Below are positions 1 to 10,874 of a stretch of DNA of 64,000 nt, piece by piece (the stretch's first letter is position 1; every line of letters begins with the position of its first letter). Source of the DNA: Siniperca chuatsi (lineage: Eukaryota; Chordata; Actinopteri; Centrarchiformes; Sinipercidae); contig NC_058043.1 in the NCBI RefSeq assembly GCF_020085105.1, forward strand, positions 19,135,667 to 19,199,666, in the 5' to 3' direction. Below the pieces are notes generated by a model. It had not been told where the DNA came from, did not search any database, and saw only the letters and a list, made by a program, of their open reading frames with translations. The position numbers and the translations under genes are program-made.

Positions 1-1285
1 GGTAAGGTCTATTCCAGGGTACTGGAGAGGAGAATTCGATCCGATAGTCGAACCTCGGATTCAGGAGGAGCAGAGTGGTTTTCGTCCCGGTCGTGGAACA
101 CTGGACCAGCTCTATACTCTCCATCGGGTGCTCGAGGGTTCATGGAGTTTGCCCAACCAGTCCACATGTGCTTTGTGGATCTGGAGAAGGCATTCGACCG
201 TGTGCCCCGGGCGCTTTGTGGGGAGTGCTCTGGGAGTATGGGGTCCGGGGCCCTTTGCTAAGGGCTGTCCGGTCCCTGTATAACCGGAGCAGGAGCTGTG
301 TTCGCATTGCCGGCAGTAAGTCAGACCTGTTCCCGGTGCATGTTGGACTCCGCCAGGGCTGCCCTTTGTCACCGGTTCTGTTCATAATTTATATGGACAG
401 AATTTCTAGGCGCAGTCAGGGGCCGGAGGGTGTCCGGTTTGGGAACCACAGGATCTCATCTCTGCTGTTTGCAGATGATGTCGTTCTGATGGCTTCTTCA
501 AACCAGGACCTGCAGCATGCACTGGGACGGTTTGCAGCCGAGTGTGAAGCAGCTGGGATGAGAATCAGCTCTTCCAAATCTGAGGCCATGGTTCTTGACC
601 GGAAAAAGGTGGTTTGCTCTCTTGGCGTGGGTGGGAGTCCTTGCCCCAAGTGGAGGAGTTTAAGTATCTCGGGGTCTTGTTCACGAGTGAGGGACGGATG
701 GAGCGTGAGATTGACAGGCGGATCGGTGCAGCGTCTGCAGTGATGCGGGCGCTGTATCGGACCGTTGTGGTAAAGAAGGAGCTGAGTCGAAAGACAAAGC
801 TCTCGATTTACCGGTCAATCCACGCTCCTGCCCTCACCTATGGTCATGAGCTTTGGGTAGTGACCGAAAGGACAAGATCGCGGATACAAGCGGCCGAAAT
901 GGGCTTCCTCCGCTGAGTGGCTGGGCGCTCCCTTAGAGATAGGGTGAGGAGCTCAGTCACACGGGGGGAGCTCGGAGTAGAGCCGCTGCTCCTCCACGTC
1001 GAGAGGAGCCAGCTGAGGTGGCTAGGGCATCTGATCCGGATGCCTCCTGGACGCCTCCCTCGGGAGGTGTTCTGGGCATGTCCCACCGGGAGGCGGCCCC
1101 GGGGAAGACCCAGGACACGCTGGAGGGACTATGTCTCTCGGCTGGCCTGGGAACGCCTCGGGATCCCCCCGGAGGAGCTGGAGGAAGTGTCTGGGGCGAA
1201 GGAAGTCTGGGAGTCCCTGCTTAGACTGCTGCCCCCGCGACCCGGCCCCGGATAAGCGGAAGAAGATGGATGGATGGATGGACTA
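1..1285 (+). mobile_element. Decayed RTE/Rex3-like non-LTR retrotransposon, 3' part
   Basis: Three reading frames together show a reverse-transcriptase-like protein. A VDLEKAFDRVP-type motif is encoded near 150-210, the catalytic FADDVVLMAS box near 465-500, and thumb/C-terminal segments (EFKYLGVLFTSEGR, LTYGHELWV, RWLGHLIRMP, GRPRTRWRDY) up to about 1255. The frame changes several times before position 230 and again near 620-650, and an in-frame stop interrupts it at 914-916, so the copy is dead. The 5' end lies outside the window. The 3' end is a short GGAT/GATG tandem tail at about 1264-1281, as described for Rex3-type RTE elements. The RT identity is clear. The clade assignment rests on the tail and on remembered fish elements. 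Confidence 0.88.
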
Positions 1286-1984
1286 AATTTACCCTGGCTT
1301 CATGTAAATGTCACTCATGTTCTGAAAGCAGCCAAAGAAATGCACTTTGGGCTTTTGTTATGTTTTCACCTCAGCCACTCGAGAAGTAGTAGAAATTTAA
1401 GTTTAGTTCCCACTTTGTACAAATGCTTTAATCTTTAAAGTACCGCAGACAGAAACTTCCCTTTACAAGAATAAATGCAGGGAAACAGATTGGCCTTTCT
1501 GTGTAACTGTTGCAAACAGAGGCACACAGAGGTGCCAATACCTCCGAAACCCCAGCTAAATTGGATTCTGCATGTCTATGGTCAAGCACCTGAAACAAAT
1601 GCTGATTGGTTAATCACAATTAAAATCAAGAACTAAACCCCAGGAGACTGAATCAGTTACACTTAATGAATACCTCAGAAGTTCTTTGGATCACTGCGTT
1701 TCCCTTGCTGACAGACTTCTTGTGTCGTGATTTCAGATTTGTGTCAATATAATCAAACAAAACTTCTTAAATATCAAACAAAAATAAGAATTTGAAAGAA
1801 TAAAACTAAGCAAAAAATGTCATCTCAAAAGTAAAACTCATAATAAAACAAATTATTTGTGTATTTGTGTATATATTATTGGTCTTTTACTTTTTTTCTC
1901 CTGTTTGCTCAGCCTGACTTTTTGTTTGCAAAACTACACAGAAACTACGGTGGCTGCAAAACTGGAACGGCCCTAACTAGAGCT
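1286..1984. other. Intergenic, no gene seen
   Basis: AT-rich DNA between the LINE tail and the next recognisable repeat. No long ORF, RNA gene or convincing splice-site pair was seen. Confidence 0.5.
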
Positions 1985-2240
1985 AATGTTTGGTTTGTCT
2001 GTTCTGGGCTACTGTAGAAACATGGCGGTGCAACATGGCGACCTCCGTGGAAGGGGACCCGCTCCCGATGTAGCTAAAAACGGCTTATTCTAAGGTAATG
2101 AGAACACAACGATCCTTATTTTCAGGCGATTATACACTCATGAAAACATACTTATAAATATTATATTCTATGTATTCTATATATCTAAACATTATATTTC
2201 TGCCAATAGCTCCTGCTAAATGTTACATACTGGACCTTTA
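1985..2240. repeat. Probable fish interspersed repeat
   Basis: The stretch with ATGGCGGTGCAACATGGCG at about 2022-2040 and the end TACTGGACCTTTAA at about 2228-2241 resembles a dispersed element I recall from many perciform sequences. Its class cannot be decided from this one copy. A following AT-rich stretch to about 2690 may be part of the same or another old element. Confidence 0.4.
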
Positions 2241-2241
2241 A

Positions 2242-3554
2242 TCAGGGGAACGCTAATTGAGAGCAAAGCTCTCTAGGATCAACATTTTTATACAAAGGAT
2301 AAATTCAACACAAACACAAGACAAATGACTTACAAAAATAAAAACACAAGAGAAAGACAGTAAAACAAGTACATTACACCGGGACATAGCCGGGACATTA
2401 AGAAAAACAGGAGCATTCATTATATAAAACATTGTTGAACAAACACTTAAACTGTTCTAAGGTTAAAAGTTTGTCTAACTTAAGGGAGTCCTGAAGCTTA
2501 CTCCATCTATAAGGAGCATAAAAGTTGAATGCAGTTTTTCCCAGTTCGATATTCACAAATGGGATATCCAGGGTAATGCATTCTTGTGAACGAGTACGGT
2601 ATAAAAGTGATGATAAATAAATTGGTAGCTTATTTAGGATTATTTGGCTTTGTAAATAAAAAAAGAACCTTCGAGTGGTAAGTGATCGCTATCCTACCTT
2701 TTCATAGAGGATACAATGATAGGTTAAAAACCTCAATAAATCAAAATAATAGAGAGGCGAAGTCCCTCCCATTCAGTGTCCCCCATGGGACCTCATTTCA
2801 GAAAAAAATATGTATGGTAGTCAGTGACGAGAGACAAATCATTTTTTTATCCCATTTGAATTGTGCCATGAACACATATGTTGTTTGTCAATTTAAAAGA
2901 TAGTTTTGCATGAAAGTCGCAGTTATTCCTATCAGCCAGTGTCAATTCTACTCAGTTCCCTACAGAAATTACTGTGTAAACAGTGCTCCAGTTAACGACC
3001 ATACTTTATGAATCACACACCTGCAAGATGTCTGATTTTTTAGATTGTTAACTTGTTGAAACCCAGTGGGCTGCTGTCCTATATCCAGGCTCCCTGAATG
3101 AAACAGGTGAGAACCAGCTGAGGCCAGCTGCTGATCAGGCCTCCTTTTCCCGTTAGATCACTTCCTCCGTCTCCAGCAGGGGACAGTGGAGGAGCAGCAT
3201 CTCCCCCTCCTCAAAACCACTAGAGAAAGACGAGTCACTCAGAGCGATAGATTCCTCCTCCTCTTTTCCTTTCCTTCCTTTCTCATTTTGGAGGAACAGA
3301 GAAGAGGAAAAGAGGGAAGTGAATAAGAGGAGACAGAAGTGAACAGATTTAGGAAATTGGTTTGCTGTATCTGACTGTAAAATAGCAGAACTGAAAGCTA
3401 AGCAACAAATGTGGTAACTGAGTCAACAAGGACATATAAAGCATACCATGTAAAATAAACTTGGTATTCTCTCTTCTGCTTACAGTTTTTGCACAGGATC
3501 TTCAAAAAGTCTTCAAGAACACTGGGAATTTGTTACATGAGCAGTAATTAAAAA
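2242..3554. other. Intergenic, no gene seen
   Basis: Non-coding. There is a small self-complementary motif, GAGAGCAAAGCTCTC, near 2259-2273, and purine/pyrimidine-rich sequence around 3150-3340. The short ORFs here lack codon structure or recognisable domains. Confidence 0.45.
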
Positions 3555-3700
3555 GCGTGTGTCCCATGCATGAGGCTGAGTCCTTACCGCAGTGTCCTGG
3601 GTTCAAATCCAACCCTCTCTTCCACATTTCCTTACTCTCTTCAGCTGTCCCAAATAAAGGCAAAAGCCCCAAAAATAGTCTTAAAAAAAGAATCACAAAA
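3555..3700 (+). repeat. tRNA-type SINE-like copy
   Basis: GGGTTCAAATCCAACCC near 3599-3615 looks like a tRNA box B (GGTTCAANNCC). It is followed by a pyrimidine-rich body, an AAATAAAGGC motif and an A-rich end. This order resembles an abundant percomorph SINE-like repeat. A (TG)n tract follows at 3766-3794. Confidence 0.55.
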
Positions 3701-3765
3701 AGATGATGAGAATAGCTATGCACAATTACCAAATGTGACATGTTATATTTTTTTTGTGTGAGGGG

Positions 3766-3766
3766 A

Positions 3767-3794
<28 letters not shown>
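3766..3794. repeat. (TG)n microsatellite
   Basis: Uninterrupted dinucleotide tract of about 14 units. ORFs on the minus strand that read it as Thr-His repeats are artefacts. Confidence 0.95.
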
Positions 3795-3797
<3 letters not shown>

Positions 3798-5064
3798 GAG
3801 AGAGTAGAAAGGAAGTGGAAGAAGGTCTAAATAAAATGAGAGTGGTCTTTTGTACTGAATATTGTTTATAGAGCAACAACTACAATTTGACCATCCGTTT
3901 TTTTTTTTTATGACAAATTGGCTCTGTGGAAAAACACACTGTTGCACCCTGACAGTGTTTATTTTTTATTGGGTACCAAAATTGTCACTTCATCTTCAAA
4001 TTAAGCCTGAATTAGTCTTGAAAAGCACAATCTGCATTCTCCTCAGTGTTACATATTAGACGATTAGGTCTAGATCTACATTTTAACACAGACTTATCCA
4101 TCATCATAGTGAATATCAGGTCAACAGTGCTATCACCACGTATCCTCAATTTTGGTGATTTAGATTTTTTGAGTTAAACTGAAAGATTAAGTGTTCCAAT
4201 GTTTATAATTGTCCTACTTTTTGAGATAAATAACCCATTAATAAACCCAATGGATTATCTGAAAAATGCACAGTCACAAATCTGAAAACAGGACTGTTTT
4301 TCTCAGCTCATGAAAAGTTTACTTTTTCGAGATACATGGTTTTCATAGGACAGCAACGGTATGCTCCAGAGCAAAGTCAAGCTATTCTGGGTGCTCTGAT
4401 TGCCAAAGAGATGGTCAACAATAGTGTGAGTGAATGGAGCTTCAGAGAACAAAAGAAGTCCTTTCCTGAATAGAGTTAGTACAGGGAAGTGATGTGTTAA
4501 CATGTAAAAATACATGGACAGTTATCAGGTCTGCTGTAACAAAAATACATTATGAGGAGTCTTGTATATATTTCAAATCCTATTTTTGTGAATGAGTTCA
4601 GCCTTCACCTCAGATAGCCCCCTGTTTTCCTCACTTGTCTTGGCTGTATAAGAGATACATTTGCTCACAGCATGAGGGTAGATTCCTTTCAAGTATTTGG
4701 GTCAAAAACAAAACCCACCGACTGAGAGAGAGGGGGCAGAGGGACGGGGGGGATGAGAGGATAGCAGAGCAGACAAACAAAACTGCTTTAGAACACATGG
4801 ACTTTCCCCACGTGAATCAATATTCAAGCCCTGATTTCCCTGTTGAGCAATGAGGACAAAGAGAAGAGGGAGCTGAAAGACAGATGAGACAGAGGGAGGG
4901 CTGTGGGATGTCATGTGTAAAGAAGGAGATTCTCATTGGAGGCAAAGAGAAAGAAGATTGCTATGCATGTTTTGAGAAAAAAAGGAAAACAAAAAACACC
5001 TACATGCTGAAGCCATCTTGGTCGCACTGCTACACTCTGGACTCCAGATCTGAATATTATTAAG
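3795..5064. other. Intergenic; possible apof leader exon at its right end
   Basis: No coding gene seen. AAG|GTAGGT at 5062-5070 is a good donor-like site. It could end a non-coding first exon of apof that splices to the acceptor at 5649-5650. The 5' end of such an exon cannot be placed. Confidence 0.3.
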
Positions 5065-5648
5065 GTAGGTGCTTCCACAGAATCAGAAGATGCAATGAAA
5101 TTATAAAGTTGTGGGTGGAACAACATTTCTATTTTTAGTTGTAGTCAGTGCAGGAAAAAGAGGACATGCATAAATGTTTCAGCTCAGTGTGGAGGCTCCG
5201 TGTTGGGATGCATTGCTCGTTCTTGCATTGCTAAAAAATGTTAAAAACATTTTTAAATATAGATTTTCTTGTTGTTTGTAGTGTGGGCCAATGTTTTTCC
5301 TACTATATTTCACCGCTGCTCTCCCCTAATGTGAAAACTTTGACACTGCAATAGTTTTTTACTCAACTCAAGTCATAGAGGGACAAACTCTGTTTTTCAT
5401 CAATGTTCTAGATTTAAAAATATCCACTCATGTAATGATCTTATTTTACTCCACATTGGGCTTTGTTTTGCAGGCAGACTGGATTAAAAACCGGTTTGAT
5501 ACTTGCCAATCATTCTCTGCACGAGAGTAAAAGATAAACATCCTCAACTGCAGGATTAACTAAGCAAAAGAAATTGTTTATTTAGTAGATACAATGAGAA
5601 TTAATTTGTTATGTTGGCTTGTTTTTCTTTATACTTCTGTGTTTAATA

Positions 5649-5650
5649 CA
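5649..5650 (+). other. apof: Candidate splice acceptor upstream of apof CDS
   Basis: A T-rich run followed by TTTAATACAG ends here, 39 bases before the proposed start codon. If used, it removes the upstream in-frame ATG at 5594 and leaves a short untranslated leader in the coding exon. Confidence 0.5.
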
Positions 5651-5689
5651 GTGGCTTTGGGGGGGGAAAGCTCTAACAAGAGTGGAAAG

Positions 5690-6985
5690 ATGTCCTTCAA
5701 GATGAAGTGGCTGATTGTAATCCAGCTCCTGCTGAATGAACAGGCTCTGTGCAGGGTCCCACCTCCTCTGGCAATGAGGAACCCGCCGCTTCCAGGAACT
5801 GACTACCGTGAAGAGGTAGAGGAGAAAGCCGAACAGGATCATCAGTCTCTCCTGGGATCCCTACTCCAGCTTGGTCTCCCATCTGCAGAAAAACCTGGTC
5901 CTGTATCAGTGGTTGCACAAAAAGAGGAGAGAGTCCTATCTGCCAAACATATAATATCAGTCCTCAGGGCGAAGCTTCGGGGGCAGATTCAAGCTCATCT
6001 CCACATTCAGGGGAACGGCAGCTGCGAGGAGCTGCTGTCTGCCAGCACCGTGGATGACCCATCATCCTCCATGTTGCCCCAGGAGTTGCTGGGTCTCTCT
6101 TTAGTGCCCGTGTTGGTGGTGGCAGACTGCCCACAGGAGGCACAGACCCTGGTCCTCAAACTGTACGACCTGCTAGGAATGGCGGATACGGAGGAGCTCC
6201 TGATGGAGGTGGAGGGTCTGATAGAGAGGAGGCTGAGCAAGTCTGCATCTACGCCTGCACCAGAGAGAGATCAAGCAGGGTGCCACATAGATGCTGTGAT
6301 GTTTAACATCCAGCAGCTGGCCGTGGTGGGAGAAGGTACCTCTAAGCAGGAAGGGCATTGTGAGGGTTGGACCAGGGTAAATGGAACCATGCTGGTAGGA
6401 ACAGCTGTGGAAGGAGCCACAGGTGATCTACAGGAGACTGTGAGCACCTGCGAGAGACTGGGAGTCCTGTGTGCTGGTGTGACCAGCAGTGGACCTGGGA
6501 AGTACCAGGCAGTGTTTAAGAAAGGTAGTCGCATCCTGCCCTCTGAATCCACAGAGTCTGAATGTTGGATCTTTCAGTGCAGCGCAGGGGAGAACGTTGC
6601 GATCCCCGCTGCTTCAGGTCGTCGGATGAAGCGAAGCACCCAGAGGAGCTGTATCAACAAAAGCGAGGAGCGTGTGTACAATGTGGTGGAGTGGATCCCT
6701 GCGGTCAGCACCCTCTACAACCTCGGCACAGCTGTGTATTACGCCTCAGTCAACTGCTCTGAAACAGCCAAGGAGAGAGCCATCCTCAGTGCTGTTGACC
6801 TCGGCACGGATGCTCTCATGGTCGCCACAGGGGGGACTGTCGGGGTGGCAGGATACGCCCTGGGAGCAGGTATGAAGACCGGTGTGAAAGCTGGTGTCAG
6901 GTATCTGCTCAACTCCATGAAGCAGGAAGACGACATGCTGGTGAACCAGTTCAGCTGGGAGGAGGGCGTCATCACCATCCAGTAG
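5690..6985 (+). CDS. apof: Apolipoprotein F-like secreted protein
   Basis: Single-exon CDS of 431 codons. In mammals ApoF is a secreted HDL/LDL-associated protein that inhibits cholesteryl ester transfer protein and is processed from a larger precursor. The same plan is visible here. Residues 5-22 (MKWLIVIQLLLNEQALCR) look like a signal peptide. A long variable pro-region follows. RRMKR at residues 311-315 is a furin-type site, and a 116-residue C-terminal domain with a Gly/Ala-rich hydrophobic stretch (GGTVGVAGYALGAG) comes after it. Four N-X-S/T sites (NGS, NGT, NKS, NCS) fit secretion. The open frame continues up to an ATG at 5594, but a pyrimidine-rich acceptor ending TTTAATACAG at 5641-5650 suggests the first 56 bases are intron. 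I therefore start at 5690; 5702 is also possible. The adjacent stat2 gene matches human synteny. The family call rests on domain layout and neighbourhood. Confidence 0.82.
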   Translation: MSFKMKWLIVIQLLLNEQALCRVPPPLAMRNPPLPGTDYREEVEEKAEQDHQSLLGSLLQLGLPSAEKPGPVSVVAQKEERVLSAKHIISVLRAKLRGQIQAHLHIQGNGSCEELLSASTVDDPSSSMLPQELLGLSLVPVLVVADCPQEAQTLVLKLYDLLGMADTEELLMEVEGLIERRLSKSASTPAPERDQAGCHIDAVMFNIQQLAVVGEGTSKQEGHCEGWTRVNGTMLVGTAVEGATGDLQETVSTCERLGVLCAGVTSSGPGKYQAVFKKGSRILPSESTESECWIFQCSAGENVAIPAASGRRMKRSTQRSCINKSEERVYNVVEWIPAVSTLYNLGTAVYYASVNCSETAKERAILSAVDLGTDALMVATGGTVGVAGYALGAGMKTGVKAGVRYLLNSMKQEDDMLVNQFSWEEGVITIQ

Positions 6986-6996
6986 ACTGAAGGATC

Positions 6997-7028
6997 AATA
7001 AATCAGCCTGTGAAGCTTTAGCAATAAA
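6997..7028 (+). terminator. apof: apof polyadenylation signals
   Basis: Two AATAAA hexamers, at 6997-7002 and 7023-7028, lie 11 and 37 bases after the apof stop codon. This implies a very short 3' UTR. Confidence 0.6.
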
Positions 7029-7029
7029 C

Positions 7030-8314
7030 ATTGTTATTATTAGTTTATAAATTTTTTCAAAACAATGACACAGGATCAATGTTTGTTAACTGACATGGCT
7101 GAAGAGTAACAAATTGGTTTACCAGACTTTATTTAATCTAGATTATTTGGAAAACAAGATTACACATTATTGTATTACAAGTTGAAAGTGGAAAAATGCT
7201 TTTTTTGTTTGTGTGACTGCGCACACTCATTTTACGCAGTTTGACACAATAATTATTCTTTATTGAAGATGATGTCAGTGATTTTCAATTAGTCTGTAAA
7301 TTTAAGTTAATTAGTATATTTTTGAGAGAGACAGTCTAACCTAAAATTTAATGAATATTCAGTTAGAGTGAAAATTAATTACATTACACATTCAGTGTAA
7401 ACCATCTCAATAAAATATAAAGATAAGTACGGTCATAAAGTAAGCCTTTTTGCTTTTTGAAAAATAGCTCTTTTTGTGTATAATGGATAAAATAGTTGAA
7501 CCTTTTATCATATTAAGCAGCAGCTTTTGAAGAACTGGTCTCAGGAAATTAAACCTTCAATCCCTCATGACTTTGATTTTACCCTCCACCCAGTGTCTTT
7601 TCTTCTGCTCACTGTCCTTCATCTTGTTGTTTTCTTCCCTCCCAACAAAACTTTTTGTCAGGTCAGAGTCACATTCTCACCTCTGGTGTAATTGCAGGGA
7701 CAACAGACAGATAACTACATGTTGTTGTTTTAAATGTTTTTTTTCTTTAAATGTCAATAAATTGTATATTAAATCCGTGTGCATACGGTGACTGTCAGTG
7801 TAGTAGTTTAGCACACACTCATGTCGGTTGTACTGTAAACAAGACTGTTTTATAGTAAATGAAACAGTGAGAAATGTATGCACACCACAAGAAAATATTA
7901 TTTAATGTGCGCTAAACTACGTATATTTTCTATATTGGCCAAGCCATCGTGTGCAGATTTTTCAGGTACCTTATATATAAGTTTTAAATTCACAGTACAA
8001 AGGGCAAACCACTTAAAGTGAATCACAGTGATAAGTGTGGGTTACACTGAATAGGCCTTTTCACAGAAGACATTTTGACATTATTGTCATTATTATCCAG
8101 AGTTCCATTTAGCTGCTTCAGTTTCAGGGTCCTGGTATTATGCATGCTGGCTCATTGTCATGGTTTACTGCAACACTTGAATAGAACAGAGCCATTGTTA
8201 ATGTTTTCACTATTTACTATTTAGTCAGTATGTCTGTGAAAATGGTCTATTTGCCTATTTGATGCCCATTTGAACCCATCTGGCTGAGACCTCTCTGTTG
8301 AATGTGTCTCTCTG
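7030..8314. other. Intergenic, no gene seen
   Basis: AT-rich sequence between apof and stat2. No domain-bearing ORF, RNA gene or strong repeat boundary was recognised. Confidence 0.5.
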
Positions 8315-8485
8315 TTTCTATGCAGTGTTCCTCCTACAGTCCAAAGACATGCAAGTTAAGTGAACTGAATGTGCTTGTTGTGTGTGTGTTGGCCTTGTGA
8401 CAGACTGGTGCCCTTTCGAGAGTGTTGCCTGCCCCAGTACCCTGAACAAGATCAAGATCATCTCAAATGGATAGATGAATTTTAT
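8315..8485 (+). repeat. Diverged LINE/SINE 3'-tail-like repeat
   Basis: CCTCCTACAGTCCAAAGACAT near 8329, then GACAGACTGGTGCCCTTTCG near 8399 and an ACCCTGAACAAGATCAAG...ATGGATAGATGAA end, follow the order of a very common teleost repeat. In that repeat CAGTCCAAAGACATGC is followed by a GACTGGCGACC block and an ATGG tail. This copy is strongly diverged. Confidence 0.5.
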
Positions 8486-10002
8486 TATGTTCATCAAAAC
8501 AAAACATGTTAGCTGCTTATTGATCAAAAGCCCAGGTGATCATCATAAACAGAGTACTGACTAATTAATGACAGCAGATGGGCAATACATGATCTCTTTT
8601 CTGATTCTGAGCGCTGTCTTGTGAACTTTGCTCTCTTTACACATATTTACCAAACAAATAAATCTGCACTTCTCAATCAAAGTCCACAATTCTTAATTTC
8701 TCACTAAAAAGGTCAGCTCGATGAATCCATAGAATGTATAACACATCACATTAGCTCTCTAAATGTAGTGGAAAGAGATAAGGATCAAGCTGGGTGTTAT
8801 TTAATCAGATAAGCCCAGTACAGAACACACAGCATGCTTCCTGGTAATGGAAAAAGGGATATGATTTCATTAGAAGAGCTACACTAGTTTACGATCTATT
8901 TAATAATGTTCGATAACATGTCTGTTTGTCTAGAAGGAAAATAATCTCTTTCTGGAGTTTTCCCATCTATCCACAGATAAAACAATGTTTGTTTTTGATG
9001 TTATCAGAGGCAGGTCGGGACACAGTTTTTTCTGACCTCTGGGAAGCTGAGCAGGTGTGCTGAGCTGTAGGCAGGAAACAGCAAAACAGGAAATTGATTA
9101 ATTACAAATGAATGCTCCCAGATCATTGAAGGCGGTTGGTTGAAGTAAAAATCTTCCATTGGCACCTGTGTGCTTAAGCAGGTCAACACAAATGAAGATC
9201 AAATTTACTTACTTTACTTATTATTGCATAGCTAAGTGAATAAAGGGAATGTGAATTAAAATCATTTGAAAACTGTACATAATTCATGGCTCATCCAAAA
9301 ATGTTATGGGGGGTGTTAGGTTGTGCTTAGTGAATTTAAAATCAATACCTCGGAATTTCTACAACCCTCTCTGCAGCCTCCTGATGATGAGTTTCTGCAT
9401 GGCAAATTTTAATTCATTTTCAATGAATCAAAATCCAAACTCACATCTGTAATGGTATGTCAAGTATGACATCTACTGGTGAGAGTGGGAACTGAAGGGA
9501 TGAATAAATAAAATGCTACCGTTATTGTTACATTAGTAATGTCCACTAAGGACCGGTTGTACCAGCTGGGTGGAAAATACAACACTACCTGGGTTATTAT
9601 TTTAAAGCCAGTCCATGCTCTCTCAGGAGACAGAACAAAGTCTTGATTTGAAAAAAAAGTGTTACCTGATATCCATTTTAAAGACATGTGTATAGATATT
9701 TGTACACAAATCTACAAAAAAAATGCTATTTAGCTACTAGCAGGGATGCAAATAACTAAGTATATTTACCGAAGTAGAATTTTTGGTAATTGCACTGTAT
9801 TACCCTCTATGGTATTACCATTATATAATAGCCTACTGTACTTTCGACTTAATTATCTGCCAGCCATTCAAGTAGATGTAGTGTTTGTTATTCTGACTTA
9901 GACTAGACTATCAGAGAAACACAGCCTGTTTCGTTGTTTATTGATTTGGGAGTATTCATATAATTGCGTCACATGCTCGCTTCTTAGCTTTCACAACATC
10001 AT
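8486..10002. other. Intergenic upstream of stat2
   Basis: No gene. A short stretch at 9748-9860 (AACTAAGTATATTTACCGAAG and following) resembles a diverged copy of a fish repeat whose better copy lies at 63630-63840. Confidence 0.4.
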
Positions 10003-10012
10003 TTCTCGGGAA
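10003..10012. promoter_or_regulatory. Possible STAT-binding (GAS-like) site
   Basis: TTCTCGGGAA is a TTC-N4-GAA palindrome-type site about 480 bases before the proposed stat2 leader donor. An interferon-pathway gene is a plausible carrier of such sites, but one short motif can occur by chance. No clear ISRE was seen nearby. Confidence 0.22.
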
Positions 10013-10299
10013 ATGTTCAGTTAGGGCCATAAGTTTCTATTTTGCTCACCACGCCCCTCACTACAAACTGACGTGCATGTGTACCAACAGCGCGTGGTGT
10101 TCTGTGTCCGGATCGACCAATGAACTGTTAGCTCTGAGCTCACGAGGAAACTGTGCGACTTGACTCGGACATTTCGGCTCTTTACTGCTTTAACGGCAGT
10201 CGTGTCAGAGCCAAAATGGTGCCCATAGTTAGCTCGTGAAGAACTACTTGGGAGGGATAAGTAGATATCCAATGAAACAGCGAACAAAGGCAAGAAGAC

Positions 10300-10488
10300 A
10301 CAGGAAATAACGTTCACACGCCTGTTTATTGTTGGAAGTTGTTTTGTTTTACCGACGTCTCACAGCAGCTACAGCTATCTAGTAACGCGAGAAACAAAAG
10401 CTAGTCAGGTATGCGCCTTTCTTAAATGGCCAGTTAGCTACTAAGACATTTCTAAGTGGACTTGGGCTGACAGCATAACTAACGCAAG
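10300..10488 (+). other. stat2: Probable non-coding first exon of stat2 (5' end approximate)
   Basis: AACGCAAG|GTGAGT at 10481-10494 is a strong splice donor. It pairs naturally with the acceptor at 10872-10873, one base before the stat2 start codon. A second, weaker donor (CAG|GTATGC) lies at 10406-10413 and could give an alternative leader. CpG dinucleotides are denser here (10090-10520) than in flanking DNA, as in a promoter. The transcription start is not resolvable. Confidence 0.5.
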
Positions 10489-10874
10489 GTGAGTAAATGT
10501 GTGATTACTGATGCGTCGAGCCTCGTCTGCGCTGTTGACTAACAGTTTTCTGTTTTTCCAAGAGGTAGCTAATATACAAATAAAGTACACTCGGTCTCAA
10601 CTACCAATAGCTTGTTAAAAACGTAATAGAATTTGCAGTCATTACATGTAATACAATACGGTTAAGTAGCTCTTCTCTAAGAGTTTGCACTTTGCGTCCT
10701 CAACTGTCGATTACAGACTTGTATAAACCCGAACATTTGAATTTAATGGCACTGTCTTTTAGTGCAGTGATAACGTTATTCTTTTAGGATAGGTTAGCAC
10801 ACGTACTCATACTGTATACACATGCATTAAATGTGGTTTGTGTGCATGTTGGCCTTTCCCTGATCAACCTTAGG

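Noticed and set aside
3599-3615. A functional tRNA gene at the box B-like motif
   Set aside because: No matching box A or cloverleaf arms were found; it fits a tRNA-derived SINE.
5594-5689. N-terminal extension of apof from the ATG at 5594
   Set aside because: A good splice acceptor lies inside it, and a clean signal peptide begins later.
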